8,862 bases of DNA from an uncultured Aliterella sp. (lineage in GTDB: Bacteria; Cyanobacteriota; Cyanobacteriia; Cyanobacteriales; Chroococcidiopsidaceae), in assembly GCA_905479905.1 (NCBI GenBank), contig CAJQOK010000309.1, positions 1 through 8,862 on the forward strand, written 5' to 3'. The position numbers and the translations under genes were made by a program. A model generated the notes under the pieces. It saw nothing but the letters and a program-made list of their open reading frames with translations. It was not told the origin of the DNA and ran no database searches. Positions 1-6,698 of this stretch are shown here, piece after piece (position 1 is the stretch's first letter; each line of letters starts with the position of its first letter).

Positions 1-671
1 TTGAGGGTAGCTGGCAGAAATATTTAGACTTATCACCTTACCCCATGCCCTCAGAGTTAGGCTATGTAGAAGGAAAGCTAGAAGGGGAAAAGCTAGTAAT
101 AGAAAACCTCTGCTATCAAACTCCTCAGTTTCGCAAGCTGCACTTAGAACTTGCCAAAGTTGGGACAATGCTTGATATCTTGCATTGCGTGATGTTTCCG
201 CGCCCCGAATACGCCTTACCGATGTTTGGCTGCGACTTAGTGGGAGGAAGGGGACAAATTAGCGCCGCGATCGCCGATTTATCGCCTTTAAATGCCCAAC
301 GCTTGACTACTCCCGAATACAGCACCCAAATAGAAGCCTTACCTCTACTCGATTTTAGTAATAACCGCGAGTTGCCTGAGTGGGGAGATATTTTTTCCGA
401 GTTTTGTATTTTTATCCGTCCCGGAACTCCTGAAGAAGAACAGATGTTTTTGCAGCGAGTCGAGGCATTTTTAGCTATTCATTGCCTTAGTGCGATCGCC
501 TCCCAACCTCAAAGCGGCGAAAAGAGAGCCGAAATTGTTGCCGCACAACAGTATTACTGTACCAAGCAACAGCAAAACGACAAAACTCGGAGAGTCTTAG
601 AAAAAGCTTTTGGCAACCAATGGGCAGAACATTACATGACTACAGTTTTGTTCGATTTGCCAGATAATTAG
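1..671 (+). CDS. pcyA: Phycocyanobilin:ferredoxin oxidoreductase, 5' end outside the window
   Basis: PcyA reduces biliverdin IXalpha with four electrons from ferredoxin to phycocyanobilin, the chromophore of phycobilisomes and of cyanobacterial phytochromes; it is a soluble, cofactor-free enzyme. The frame is open from base 3 with no start, and the residues before the ATG at 45 ([13 protein letters not shown]) match the family, so that ATG is internal. By my recollection of the Synechocystis protein about 27 residues are missing. 222 residues are visible, ending close to the normal C-terminus. Counting from base 3, His47, Glu49, His61 and Asp78 correspond to the bilin-site residues His74, Glu76, His88 and Asp105 of Synechocystis PcyA. 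Strongly conserved blocks include [25 protein letters not shown] and [13 protein letters not shown]. All visible catalytic residues are present, so the gene looks functional. No terminator is visible behind it. Confidence 0.97.
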   Translation, partial: EGSWQKYLDLSPYPMPSELGYVEGKLEGEKLVIENLCYQTPQFRKLHLELAKVGTMLDILHCVMFPRPEYALPMFGCDLVGGRGQISAAIADLSPLNAQRLTTPEYSTQIEALPLLDFSNNRELPEWGDIFSEFCIFIRPGTPEEEQMFLQRVEAFLAIHCLSAIASQPQSGEKRAEIVAAQQYYCTKQQQNDKTRRVLEKAFGNQWAEHYMTTVLFDLPDN

Positions 672-767
672 CGATCAAATTATTTCTATCTCTGACATGA
701 CTTGTACTAACAGATTGCAGCAAGAGTATATTTGATACAATTGCCTTAAAAATTACAGGGTAAACTC

Positions 768-992
768 ATGCAAATTGCATTAACAAAGGTGTTTCAGAAA
801 GTTGCAGAAGGCTATATTGCCTTTGTTGAAGAATTGCCTGGAGTTAACACGCAAGGAGATTCTTTAGAGGAAGCCAGAATAAATCTAGAGGAAGCTATGA
901 GGCTAGTTTTAGAAGCTAATCGCATACTTGCTGAAGAACAGATGCAAGGACAAGATGCGATTAAAGAGTCTGTTTTTCTGTCCGTTGCATGA
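768..992 (+). CDS. HicB-like small antitoxin (UPF0150/HicB family)
   Basis: A 74-residue protein with the HicB partial RNase H-like fold signature: the block EGYIAFVEELPGVNTQGDSL (residues 14-33) followed by EARINLEEA, where the family pattern is GYVA-PELPG-TQG-EEA-NL-EA. In HicBA systems HicB binds and neutralises the mRNA-cleaving toxin HicA. This is the short form: it ends after the core and an acidic helix and has no C-terminal helix-turn-helix or ribbon-helix-helix domain, so it probably cannot bind DNA itself. Its TGA overlaps the ATG of the next reading frame (ATGA, 989-992), the usual translational coupling in these pairs. That partner toxin gene is frameshifted, which leaves this an antitoxin without a working local toxin. 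ATG 768 is the only good start; no strong Shine-Dalgarno sequence is seen. Confidence 0.85.
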   Translation: MQIALTKVFQKVAEGYIAFVEELPGVNTQGDSLEEARINLEEAMRLVLEANRILAEEQMQGQDAIKESVFLSVA

Positions 993-1187
993 AGCGTCTA
1001 GATTTGATCCGCCCTATTGAGGCTCACGGTTGCGAATTTTTGAGAGAAGGAGGCAACAATTGCGATCTATGTTAATCGTTTGTCTCAAAGAGTTTCAGCA
1101 ATTCCGCGTCATCGTGAAATAAATAATTTTCTCGCCCGTAAAATCTGCCGAGATCTTCAAGTTCTAGACCCGACGACAGCAACTTAA
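989..1187 (+). pseudogene. HicA-like mRNA interferase toxin, frameshifted
   Basis: From ATG 989 the frame reads MKRLDLIRPIEAHGCEFLRE then GGNN, the start of a HicA double-stranded-RNA-binding-like toxin, but it stops at TAA 1073 after 28 codons. Shifting by one base at about 1061 resumes the family sequence (AIYVNRLSQ, then AIPRHREI, FLARKICRDL) and runs to TAA 1185-1187. Joined, the product would be 65 residues, a normal HicA length. One extra base near 1061 is the simplest explanation. HicA usually has a catalytic His in this loop (GG-N/S-H); here that place reads Asn, so the toxin would probably be inactive even without the frameshift. HicA proteins cleave mRNA and block growth. The overlap with hicB is intact. 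A sequencing error could mimic the frameshift but would not explain the His change. Confidence 0.82.
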
Positions 1188-1254
1188 GACAAGACTTTGC
1201 ATCGTAATTATTAATTAGGACGCGGCGGGGGAAAATATTGGTTAGAGTTACTTT

Positions 1255-1908
1255 ATGGAAAATAGTCTACGCAAGGGACAACTTATAAAATGGATAGACG
1301 ATCGCGGCTTTGGCTTTATTCAACCTACTGATGGTAGTCCTGAAGTTTTTTTGCACATCTCGCAAATCAAAGATGCAACTCGCCGTCCGCAAACAGATGA
1401 CACAATTTACTACTATGTTGTAGTTGAAAAAGATGGCAAAGTTCGTGCGGACAATGCCTTTATTTTGGGAGCTAGGATTAAGTCAAATTCTACCTTTGAT
1501 TCTAAATCTCGTCCTATATCTACCTTTCCAGTGTGGGAGTTATTGCTGCTATCAATTCTGCCTTTAACTGGCTCAATTCATGTAGCTTTGACAATGGCAA
1601 ATCCACTTCCGCTTATTGTCTATCTTGTAATGAGTTTAATAACTTTTGCTGTGTACGCTGACGATAAGGCTCGTGCAAAACGAGGCGGTTGGAGAACTTC
1701 TGAAAAAACCCTCCATCTATGCGAATTTGCAGGGGGCTGGTTGGGTGCTTTTGTTGCCCAGCGCAGACTTCGCCATAAAATTAGTAAAAAGTCTTATCAA
1801 CAAGTATTTTGGGCGATTTCTTCAATTCACATGGTGTTTTGGTTCGATTGGCTTTTTCTCGGTAAGACTTTGAGCAAAGCATTTATCGATGTTATTTCTA
1901 GCAGGTAA
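1255..1908 (+). CDS. Cold-shock domain fused to DUF1294 membrane domain
   Basis: A 217-residue two-domain protein. Residues 5-70 form a cold-shock (OB-fold) domain with both nucleic-acid-binding motifs: RGFGFI at 17-22 (RNP1-like) and VFLHIS at 31-36 (RNP2-like). A linker of about 20 polar residues follows, then a DUF1294 module: hydrophobic segments at about 94-112 and 117-134, the conserved YADDKARAKRGGWRTSE stretch at 134-150, LHLCEFAGGWLGAF at 153-166, the RHK motif at 173-175, and a last hydrophobic segment near 184-203. The CSD-DUF1294 fusion is known in several bacterial phyla. The likely arrangement is an RNA- or single-stranded-DNA-binding head tethered to the inner membrane; the biological role is not established. 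It starts 67 bases after the broken toxin gene. ATG 1255 is chosen because the CSD begins immediately after it. Confidence 0.9.
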   Translation: MENSLRKGQLIKWIDDRGFGFIQPTDGSPEVFLHISQIKDATRRPQTDDTIYYYVVVEKDGKVRADNAFILGARIKSNSTFDSKSRPISTFPVWELLLLSILPLTGSIHVALTMANPLPLIVYLVMSLITFAVYADDKARAKRGGWRTSEKTLHLCEFAGGWLGAFVAQRRLRHKISKKSYQQVFWAISSIHMVFWFDWLFLGKTLSKAFIDVISSR

Positions 1909-1978
1909 GCACGACAAACTAGAAAATATGCACTATTTATCGGTAATAGATGACTTTAGTGGCAGATACTTAGCATAA
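1907..1978 (+). pseudogene. Possible transposase (integrase-core) remnant
   Basis: A short open stretch ending at TAA 1976-1978 contains the peptide HYLSVIDDFSGRYLA (1931-1975). It resembles the second beta-strand region of rve/integrase-core transposases such as IS3 or IS481 types, typically YLSxxxDDFSRYxxAW. Nothing recognisable lies on either side: the upstream neighbour ends at 1908 and the next gene begins at 2034. If real, it is only about 20 codons left from a lost insertion sequence; no terminal inverted repeats or target duplication were found. The match is short enough to be chance. Confidence 0.35.
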
Positions 1979-1979
1979 G

Positions 1980-2007
1980 TTGTATTTTTAAACTTGAGGA
2001 ATAATAT
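1980..2007 (+). promoter_or_regulatory. Candidate sigma-70-type promoter of the devBCA-type operon
   Basis: TTGTAT (1980-1985), a 16-base spacer and TAATAT (2002-2007) lie 26 bases before the ATG at 2034, which would give a leader of about 20 nucleotides. This is the best match to -35/-10 boxes in the gap before the exporter genes, but the region is AT-rich and such matches arise by chance. No NtcA-type GTA-N8-TAC box was found in this gap. Confidence 0.35.
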
Positions 2008-2024
2008 TTTAAATTTATAGAGAT

Positions 2025-2032
2025 GCGATCGC
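2025..2032 (+). repeat. HIP1 octamer GCGATCGC next to a start codon
   Basis: One of twelve exact HIP1 palindromes in this window (starts at 267, 492, 2025, 2124, 2368, 3936, 4460, 4981, 5497, 6352, 7249 and 8390). HIP1 is hugely over-represented in many cyanobacterial genomes. This copy ends one base before the ATG at 2034 and occupies the place of a ribosome binding site, so the exporter operon has no normal Shine-Dalgarno sequence at its first gene. Confidence 0.95.
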
Positions 2033-2033
2033 C

Positions 2034-3347
2034 ATGTCTAGAACGATCGAACAGCCAATACGAAAAGCAGAATCAGAATTAAAGCCCAAAAATCGCTGGA
2101 AGATAGGTTTAGCTGTCGCCAGTGCGATCGCGCTTGGAGGAATAGCGTTTAATAAGCTACAACCCCAAGCCCCTACAACCCCTGTAGTAATTCCTACCCC
2201 TGTAATTGAATCTGCCGTCGCTTTAGGGAGATTGGAGCCTCAAGGAGAAGTAATTAAGGTGTCTGCACCAAGCTCGGCTCAAGGGATGGGCGCAAGAGTT
2301 GATAAAATATTGGTAAAAGAAGGACAATTAGTGTCTGTTGGACAAGTAATAGCTATTTTAGACAATCGCGATCGCACGGCGGCGGCTTTGGACGGGGCAA
2401 AACAACAAGTAGAAGTTGCCCGTGCTAATCTAGCTAAAGTCAAAGCTGGAGCGCAAACTGGGGAAATACAAGCCCAACAGGCAACAATTGAACGTTTGCA
2501 AGCTCAGTTGAGCGGTGAAATTAAAGCCAACGATGCTACGATTGCGCGTTTGCAAGCCGAACTCCAAGGGCAAAATGAAACTCTCCAAGCAACGGTAGCG
2601 CGTACCGAAGCCGAGCAAAGCAACGCTCAAAGCGATTTACAACGTTATCAAGATTTGTATAACAGTGGCGCTATTTCTGCCCAAGAATTAGAACGTAGAC
2701 GATTGAGTGCAGTAACGACAACGGAGCAAGTTAACGAAAGTCAAGCTACACGCCGAGAAAGAGTAAGTACAATTCAACAGCAGCTAATTGAAGCTAGAGC
2801 AATTAGGGAAAGCGCAATAGCTACTACAACTCAGCAAATTAATGAAGCAAGAGCTACTTTAAATAAAATTGTTGAAGTTCGCCCGGTAGATGTGCAAATA
2901 GCTCAAGCGCAAGTCAATAGCGCCCTGTCTGGTGTAAAGCAATTTCAAGCTGATTTAGCTTTAACTTATGTTACCGCGCCCCAAACTGGGGAAATCATGA
3001 AAATACATACCAGAGCCGGAGAAAATATTAGTACCGATGGCATTGTTGACCTAGGTAAAACTGATTCAATGCTAGTAGTAGCTGAAGTATTAGAAGAAGA
3101 TATTGGTAAAATTCGTCTTGGGCAAAAAGCTACTATTACAAGCGATAATCAGGCTTTTAATGGCGAATTAAAAGGCACTGTTGTAGAAGTTGGTAGGCTC
3201 ATTGGCAAACAAGATATAATTGATAACGATCCATCGGCGGATGTAGATGCTAGAGTCGTTGAAGTTAAAATTAATCTTAATTCTCAATCTAGTTGGAAAG
3301 TTTCTGGTTTAACTAATGCCAAAGTTATAGTAGCAATTAATATTTAA
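2034..3347 (+). CDS. devB: ABC exporter membrane fusion protein, DevB/HlyD family
   Basis: The periplasmic adaptor of an ABC exporter, 437 residues. In order: a cytoplasmic basic start, one transmembrane anchor at about 23-40, a proline-rich linker (43-57), the first half of the lipoyl/barrel-sandwich domain (about 73-110, with VKEGQLVSVGQVIAILDNRD), a long Gln/Ala/Glu-rich alpha-helical hairpin (about 115-305) that should form the coiled-coil stalk reaching an outer membrane TolC-like channel, the second lipoyl half (TYVTAPQTGEIMKI, 311-324) and a beta-barrel domain with VVAEVLEEDIGKIRLGQKATI. This matches the DevB family, whose best known member works with DevCA and HgdD/TolC in heterocyst glycolipid export in Anabaena. 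Non-heterocystous cyanobacteria carry paralogues, so the substrate here is open. It is first in a three-gene operon, 5 bases before the permease gene. Confidence 0.92.
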   Translation: MSRTIEQPIRKAESELKPKNRWKIGLAVASAIALGGIAFNKLQPQAPTTPVVIPTPVIESAVALGRLEPQGEVIKVSAPSSAQGMGARVDKILVKEGQLVSVGQVIAILDNRDRTAAALDGAKQQVEVARANLAKVKAGAQTGEIQAQQATIERLQAQLSGEIKANDATIARLQAELQGQNETLQATVARTEAEQSNAQSDLQRYQDLYNSGAISAQELERRRLSAVTTTEQVNESQATRRERVSTIQQQLIEARAIRESAIATTTQQINEARATLNKIVEVRPVDVQIAQAQVNSALSGVKQFQADLALTYVTAPQTGEIMKIHTRAGENISTDGIVDLGKTDSMLVVAEVLEEDIGKIRLGQKATITSDNQAFNGELKGTVVEVGRLIGKQDIIDNDPSADVDARVVEVKINLNSQSSWKVSGLTNAKVIVAINI

Positions 3348-3352
3348 AAATA

Positions 3353-4510
3353 ATGTTTAAAAAAATTCCTCTAGCATGGTTGCAATTAACTAGAGAAAAA
3401 CCTCGACTTTTAATTGCTCTATCTGGAATTGCTTTCGCGGATATTCTCATGTTTATGCAACTTGGGTTTCGAGAAGCATTGTTTAATTCTAATGTGCGAA
3501 TGCACGACAGTTTAGACGCAGATATTGTGTTAATTAATCCTCAATCTGATGCTTTACTTTCAATGGAACCTTTTTCTCAAAGGCGTTTGTATCAAGCACT
3601 AGGATTACAAGGCGTAAAATCTGTACATCCGATATATTTGGATTTTACTAGCTGGAAAAATCCCCAAACTCGCAAGCTTCGCAATATTCAAGTAATTGGT
3701 ATAAACCCCGAAGATCAATTGTTTGCTTTGGCTGGAGTTTCAGAAAAATTAGATAAAGTTAAGTTGCCAGATGTTGTATTATTTGATCGCGGATCTAGAC
3801 CGGAATTTGGGGATGTTACTACAGATTTTAATCAGGGAAAAGTAGTCGCAACAGAAGTCGCAGGTAGGCGAGTTAAAGTCGGTGGGATATTTGAATTAGG
3901 GGCATCTTTCGGAGCAGATGGGAATATAATTACTAGCGATCGCAATTTTCTACGGTTATTTGCCGATAAAAGGCAACGCGGATTAATTGACATCGGGTTA
4001 ATTAGATTAGAACCTGGCGCAGATCCAGCCGTAATTAAACAGCAATTAATTAGTTATTTGGCTAAAGATGTAAAAATTTTAACTAAACAAGAATACACTG
4101 ATTTTGAAAAAGCTTACTGGTCAAGTAGTACGCCTATCGGATTTATTTTTACTTTAGGTACAATTATCGGCTTCATTGTGGGAACGGTGATTGTTTATCA
4201 AATTCTTTATAGTGAAGTCTCCGATCACTTGCCCGAATACGCAACTTTAAAAGCAATGGGTTACACTCAGAAATATTTGCTATTAGTAGTATTTCAAGAA
4301 GCTATAATCCTAGCTATTTTGGGTTACGTTCCAGGATTTGGGTTTGCTATGTTTCAGTATGCTATGGCAAAAAATGCTACTTTATTACCCATAGCTATGA
4401 CGTTAGAACGAGCAACAACCGTTTTAATTTTAACTATAATTATGTGTTGTGCTTCAGGCGCGATCGCTGTCCGCAAACTCCAAGCTGCCGATCCGGCAGA
4501 TATATTTTAA
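3353..4510 (+). CDS. devC: ABC exporter permease, DevC family (FtsX/MacB type)
   Basis: The membrane subunit of the exporter, 385 residues. The topology is the MacB/FtsX type: a first transmembrane helix at about 18-38, a large extracytoplasmic domain (about 40-255), then three helices at about 262-286, 308-333 and 351-374, with the cytoplasmic C-terminus ending in QAADPADIF, a typical DevC ending. The conserved ISEVSDHLPEYATLKAMGY-like coupling region is present at 286-304 (here YSEVSDHLPEYATLKAMGY). The permease probably forms a dimer that couples ATP hydrolysis by DevA to periplasmic conformational change and passes substrate to the adaptor. The ATPase gene starts 8 bases after its stop codon. 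No frameshift or missing segment is seen. Confidence 0.93.
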   Translation: MFKKIPLAWLQLTREKPRLLIALSGIAFADILMFMQLGFREALFNSNVRMHDSLDADIVLINPQSDALLSMEPFSQRRLYQALGLQGVKSVHPIYLDFTSWKNPQTRKLRNIQVIGINPEDQLFALAGVSEKLDKVKLPDVVLFDRGSRPEFGDVTTDFNQGKVVATEVAGRRVKVGGIFELGASFGADGNIITSDRNFLRLFADKRQRGLIDIGLIRLEPGADPAVIKQQLISYLAKDVKILTKQEYTDFEKAYWSSSTPIGFIFTLGTIIGFIVGTVIVYQILYSEVSDHLPEYATLKAMGYTQKYLLLVVFQEAIILAILGYVPGFGFAMFQYAMAKNATLLPIAMTLERATTVLILTIIMCCASGAIAVRKLQAADPADIF

Positions 4511-4518
4511 TTAATACT

Positions 4519-5223
4519 ATGGTAGAACCTGTAATTGCTATTGAAAATCTCAATCATTACTACGGTAAAGGAAATCTCAAAAAACAGGTTTTATTTGATA
4601 TTAATCTCAGCATCAATGCTGGAGAAATTGTAATTATGACTGGCCCTTCTGGCTCTGGAAAAACTACGCTACTTAGTTTAATTGGCTGCTTGCGTTCGGT
4701 TCAAGAAGGAAATTTAACCCTTTTAGATCGGCAATTGAATGGAGCTAAAGAAAGTAAGTTAGTGCAAATGCGGCGGCAAATTGGCTATATTTTTCAAGCT
4801 CACAATTTACTCGGATTTCTCAGCGCCAAACAAAATGTGCAAATGTCTATCGAATTAAACGATCGCATTTCTAAACAACAAGCCGAAGCAAAATCTACAG
4901 AAATGCTGCAAGCTGTAGGGTTGGGAGAGCGGGTAAATTACTACCCAGACAGCCTTTCTGGCGGACAAAAACAACGCATTGCGATCGCTCGTGCTTTGGT
5001 GAATCATCCCAAACTTATCCTTGCAGACGAACCTACCGCCGCTTTAGACAAAAAATCTGGGCGCGATGTCGTAGAAATTATGCAACGCCTCGCCAAAGAG
5101 CAAGGCTCAACTATTTTGATGGTGACTCACGACAACCGCATTTTGGATATCGCCGATCGCATTGTCGATATGGAAGATGGTTATTTAACCCGTAATGCCG
5201 ATCTCAGTGCAGCTTCTAGCTAG
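4519..5223 (+). CDS. devA: ABC exporter ATP-binding protein, DevA family
   Basis: The ATPase of the exporter, 234 residues, cytoplasmic. All nucleotide-binding motifs are intact: Walker A GPSGSGKT (42-49), Q-loop Gln93 in FQAHNLLGF, signature LSGGQ (146-150), Walker B LILADE (166-171), D-loop ALD (175-177) and switch His204. The frame is open further upstream to 4444, but that extension lies inside the permease gene and encodes no family sequence, so ATG 4519 (MVEPVIAIENLNHYY) is the start. No clear Shine-Dalgarno sequence is seen; translation may be coupled to the permease gene. The family is LolD/MacB-like; the pairing with a DevC permease and a DevB adaptor makes DevA the most specific label. 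Confidence 0.94.
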   Translation: MVEPVIAIENLNHYYGKGNLKKQVLFDINLSINAGEIVIMTGPSGSGKTTLLSLIGCLRSVQEGNLTLLDRQLNGAKESKLVQMRRQIGYIFQAHNLLGFLSAKQNVQMSIELNDRISKQQAEAKSTEMLQAVGLGERVNYYPDSLSGGQKQRIAIARALVNHPKLILADEPTAALDKKSGRDVVEIMQRLAKEQGSTILMVTHDNRILDIADRIVDMEDGYLTRNADLSAASS

Positions 5224-5288
5224 TTACTGTTGCTTTAATAGTTCATTTGTACTATTGTAGTGACAATCTAGTTAAAAAGCCGTTTATT

Positions 5289-5837
5289 ATGAGCGAATTT
5301 ATTAGCACAGGTACAAAAACAACAGCGTATTCTAATCCTATAGAGCCATTACAATCGCAGTTGAGCCGGGAAAAACCGCAAAAAGTAATTAACGGCTGGC
5401 AAAAACTATTAGTGAATGCTGAAAAAGTCAATCGATTATCTGAGCAATTAGAGGAAGCGATATTTGAATTAAAAGTCACCGCCAGCGAAATTAAGGGCGA
5501 TCGCTATACTCGGTTGATATTTAAGGATAAAGTCCTTGCTATTCCTTGCATTCATTATAGAAGACCAGATTTAATTGTTTTAGCAACAAGAAAAATAGAC
5601 CTTTTTCAGCAAGAGCGAGAAGCGTTGCAACTATCGCAAATGCTTCGCAGGCGCACAATAAGAAGATTAAAAAGACCTATTCCAGCCATTTTATTAAACT
5701 CATCAAAATTTAAAGCTCAAAATAAAAACTTTATGCAGCAGTTAGTTTTGATGGCGCGAAAAATAACTATACTAATTGGTCGAAAACCGCCAGTAGTTCG
5801 CAATCGTTCTCCAAGGGTTAATTCTATTAGTTGTTAG
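5289..5837 (+). CDS. Basic protein of unknown function, 182 residues
   Basis: I do not recognise a domain. The protein is soluble-looking, without a signal peptide or clear membrane helix. Residues 35-66 are predicted helical (GWQKLLVNAEKVNRLSEQLEEAIFELK), a middle part (67-106) has short beta-like stretches including IFKDKVLAIPCIHYRRPDLIVL, and the C-terminal half is strongly basic, with an Arg/Lys cluster at 120-129. This could mean nucleic acid or membrane-surface contact, which is inference only. It lies 65 bases behind the ATPase gene on the same strand, so co-transcription with the exporter is possible. A TTG-initiated frame reaches back to 5247, but ATG 5289 is preferred. The TAG (5835-5837) overlaps the stop of the convergent gene. 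It contains a HIP1 site at 5497, so it has the base habits of its host. Confidence 0.7.
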   Translation: MSEFISTGTKTTAYSNPIEPLQSQLSREKPQKVINGWQKLLVNAEKVNRLSEQLEEAIFELKVTASEIKGDRYTRLIFKDKVLAIPCIHYRRPDLIVLATRKIDLFQQEREALQLSQMLRRRTIRRLKRPIPAILLNSSKFKAQNKNFMQQLVLMARKITILIGRKPPVVRNRSPRVNSISC

Positions 5838-6490
5838 CGATTAAAACTCTTTGCAGGTAAGTAAAAATCTATTGCTCCACGTTGCCATAAAACGCCTATA
5901 GTTACCTGCTTAAACAGCCAGTACAAAATAGTAATTACGACAAAAGTAATAAAAACAATTGCTAAAGGAATTCTACCAATCAAATCTTCTACGACCGTAT
6001 TGACTAAATCATCGGGTCTCGTAATCAAATCCCAGCTATTATAACGGGGAAACCGCCCTAAATAAATACCAACAGCACACAAAGCATGAATAGATAACTC
6101 CGCAGCTACAATAAATTTTTTCATGCCAATGCGTTGCAGGTAATAACCTAAATTCATCAGAGAAATAACGTAAGCTTCAAACCCAGACAAAATAAACAGT
6201 AAATGCAGAGGAAAGACAACTAAAGTAACTGTCCACACAGAATCGACTGCGCGGACATCATAAATAAGATGAATAATATCAGTCAAAATATAGGGTGCAT
6301 TAGGCAAAAAAGCTAAGAAAACTACAAATCCTAGCCACCAAACCACTGGACGCGATCGCCCACGACGAAATAACCAAAAGCTCAATCCTAAAGGAATAAA
6401 AGCTAGAAAAAGATTCCAGACAATTCGCCCAAGATTGCGGCTTAAAATCCATTTAAGCGTTTTTAATAAAGCAATTACTCTTTCTCTCAT
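5834..6490 (-). CDS. DUF1361 integral membrane protein
   Basis: A 218-residue multi-pass membrane protein. The DUF1361 signatures are clear: NLFLAFIPLGLSF (26-38), FLPNAPYILTDIIHL (61-75) and YLGRFPRYNSWD (143-154). Hydrophobic segments lie at about 22-41, 50-65, 86-112, 128-146 and 174-196. The conserved Asn, Asp, His and Arg residues sit at membrane edges, which could mean a metal or substrate site, but no biochemical function is known for the family and I do not assign one. The frame can be extended by seven codons to a TTG at 6511; ATG 6490 is taken as the start because the family begins near there. It is transcribed toward the unknown protein gene and their stop codons overlap by 4 bases, leaving no room for a terminator between them. 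Confidence 0.88.
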   Translation of the reverse strand: MRERVIALLKTLKWILSRNLGRIVWNLFLAFIPLGLSFWLFRRGRSRPVVWWLGFVVFLAFLPNAPYILTDIIHLIYDVRAVDSVWTVTLVVFPLHLLFILSGFEAYVISLMNLGYYLQRIGMKKFIVAAELSIHALCAVGIYLGRFPRYNSWDLITRPDDLVNTVVEDLIGRIPLAIVFITFVVITILYWLFKQVTIGVLWQRGAIDFYLPAKSFNR

Positions 6491-6587
6491 CAAACATTTA
6501 CCAAAAATCAATTAAGCGTAGCATTAATTACAAGCTTTCAATTAACCAGTATAGCTAGGACTTAAAATACTTTAGTTTTTGAGGTTG

Positions 6588-6609
6588 ATTGTTAAGTTTT
6601 TTTAACAAT
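6588..6609. repeat. Perfect 8-bp inverted repeat, AT-rich
   Basis: ATTGTTAA (6588-6595) and TTAACAAT (6602-6609) are separated by the six bases GTTTTT. The site lies about 100 bases before the DUF1361 gene start and about 90 bases behind the small-protein gene, both on the - strand. It could be an operator for the DUF1361 gene or a weak hairpin; in this AT-rich gap chance is also possible. Confidence 0.35.
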
Positions 6610-6628
6610 GTCTATTTAGTTAATCATC

Positions 6629-6674
6629 ATAAAAATATCCTCCCCGGCTTACCTAGGGTAAAGTCGGGGAGGAT
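6629..6674 (-). terminator. Strong intrinsic terminator behind the 51-residue protein gene
   Basis: A GC-rich hairpin at 6637-6674 stands out from AT-rich surroundings. Arms ATCCTCCCCG and CGGGGAGGAT pair perfectly; the stem continues through a G-T wobble and CTT/AAG to ACC/GGT, with one bulged A and a three-base loop. Read on the - strand, the stem is followed by ATTTTTAT, a U-tract. No T-run follows on the + strand. It begins 25 bases after the stop codon of the small gene at 6699-6854, so it should end that transcript and isolate it from the DUF1361 gene. Confidence 0.8.
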
Positions 6675-6698
6675 GAAAACTTTAGTTATTTAGTTTGC

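Noticed and set aside
45..47. ATG 45 as the start of pcyA
   Set aside because: The frame is open to the window edge and the residues before it match the PcyA family, so the true start is upstream of the window.
125..325. Open frame on the - strand inside pcyA
   Set aside because: It is antisense to a well-conserved enzyme and its product shows no recognisable sequence.
672..767. Promoter of the hicB gene (TTGCAG 715-720, TACAAT 736-741)
   Set aside because: The spacer is only 15 bases and the -35 match is weak; not better than chance in AT-rich DNA.
1646..1873. Open frame in another phase inside the CSD-DUF1294 gene
   Set aside because: It is wholly inside a recognisable domain in the main frame and shows no family similarity.
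1909..2033. NtcA-binding box upstream of the exporter
   Set aside because: No GTA-N8-TAC match was found on reading this gap.
2430..2630. Open frame on the - strand inside the DevB gene
   Set aside because: It is a by-product of the Gln/Ala-rich coiled-coil codons on the other strand.
4444..4518. Longer start for the DevA ATPase
   Set aside because: The extra 25 codons overlap the permease gene out of frame and do not resemble the family; ATG 4519 begins the normal ATPase sequence.
5252..5479. Open frame on the - strand inside the unknown protein gene
   Set aside because: The + strand frame is longer, is placed behind the operon and has an ATG start; the - strand product is low-complexity and unlike any family.
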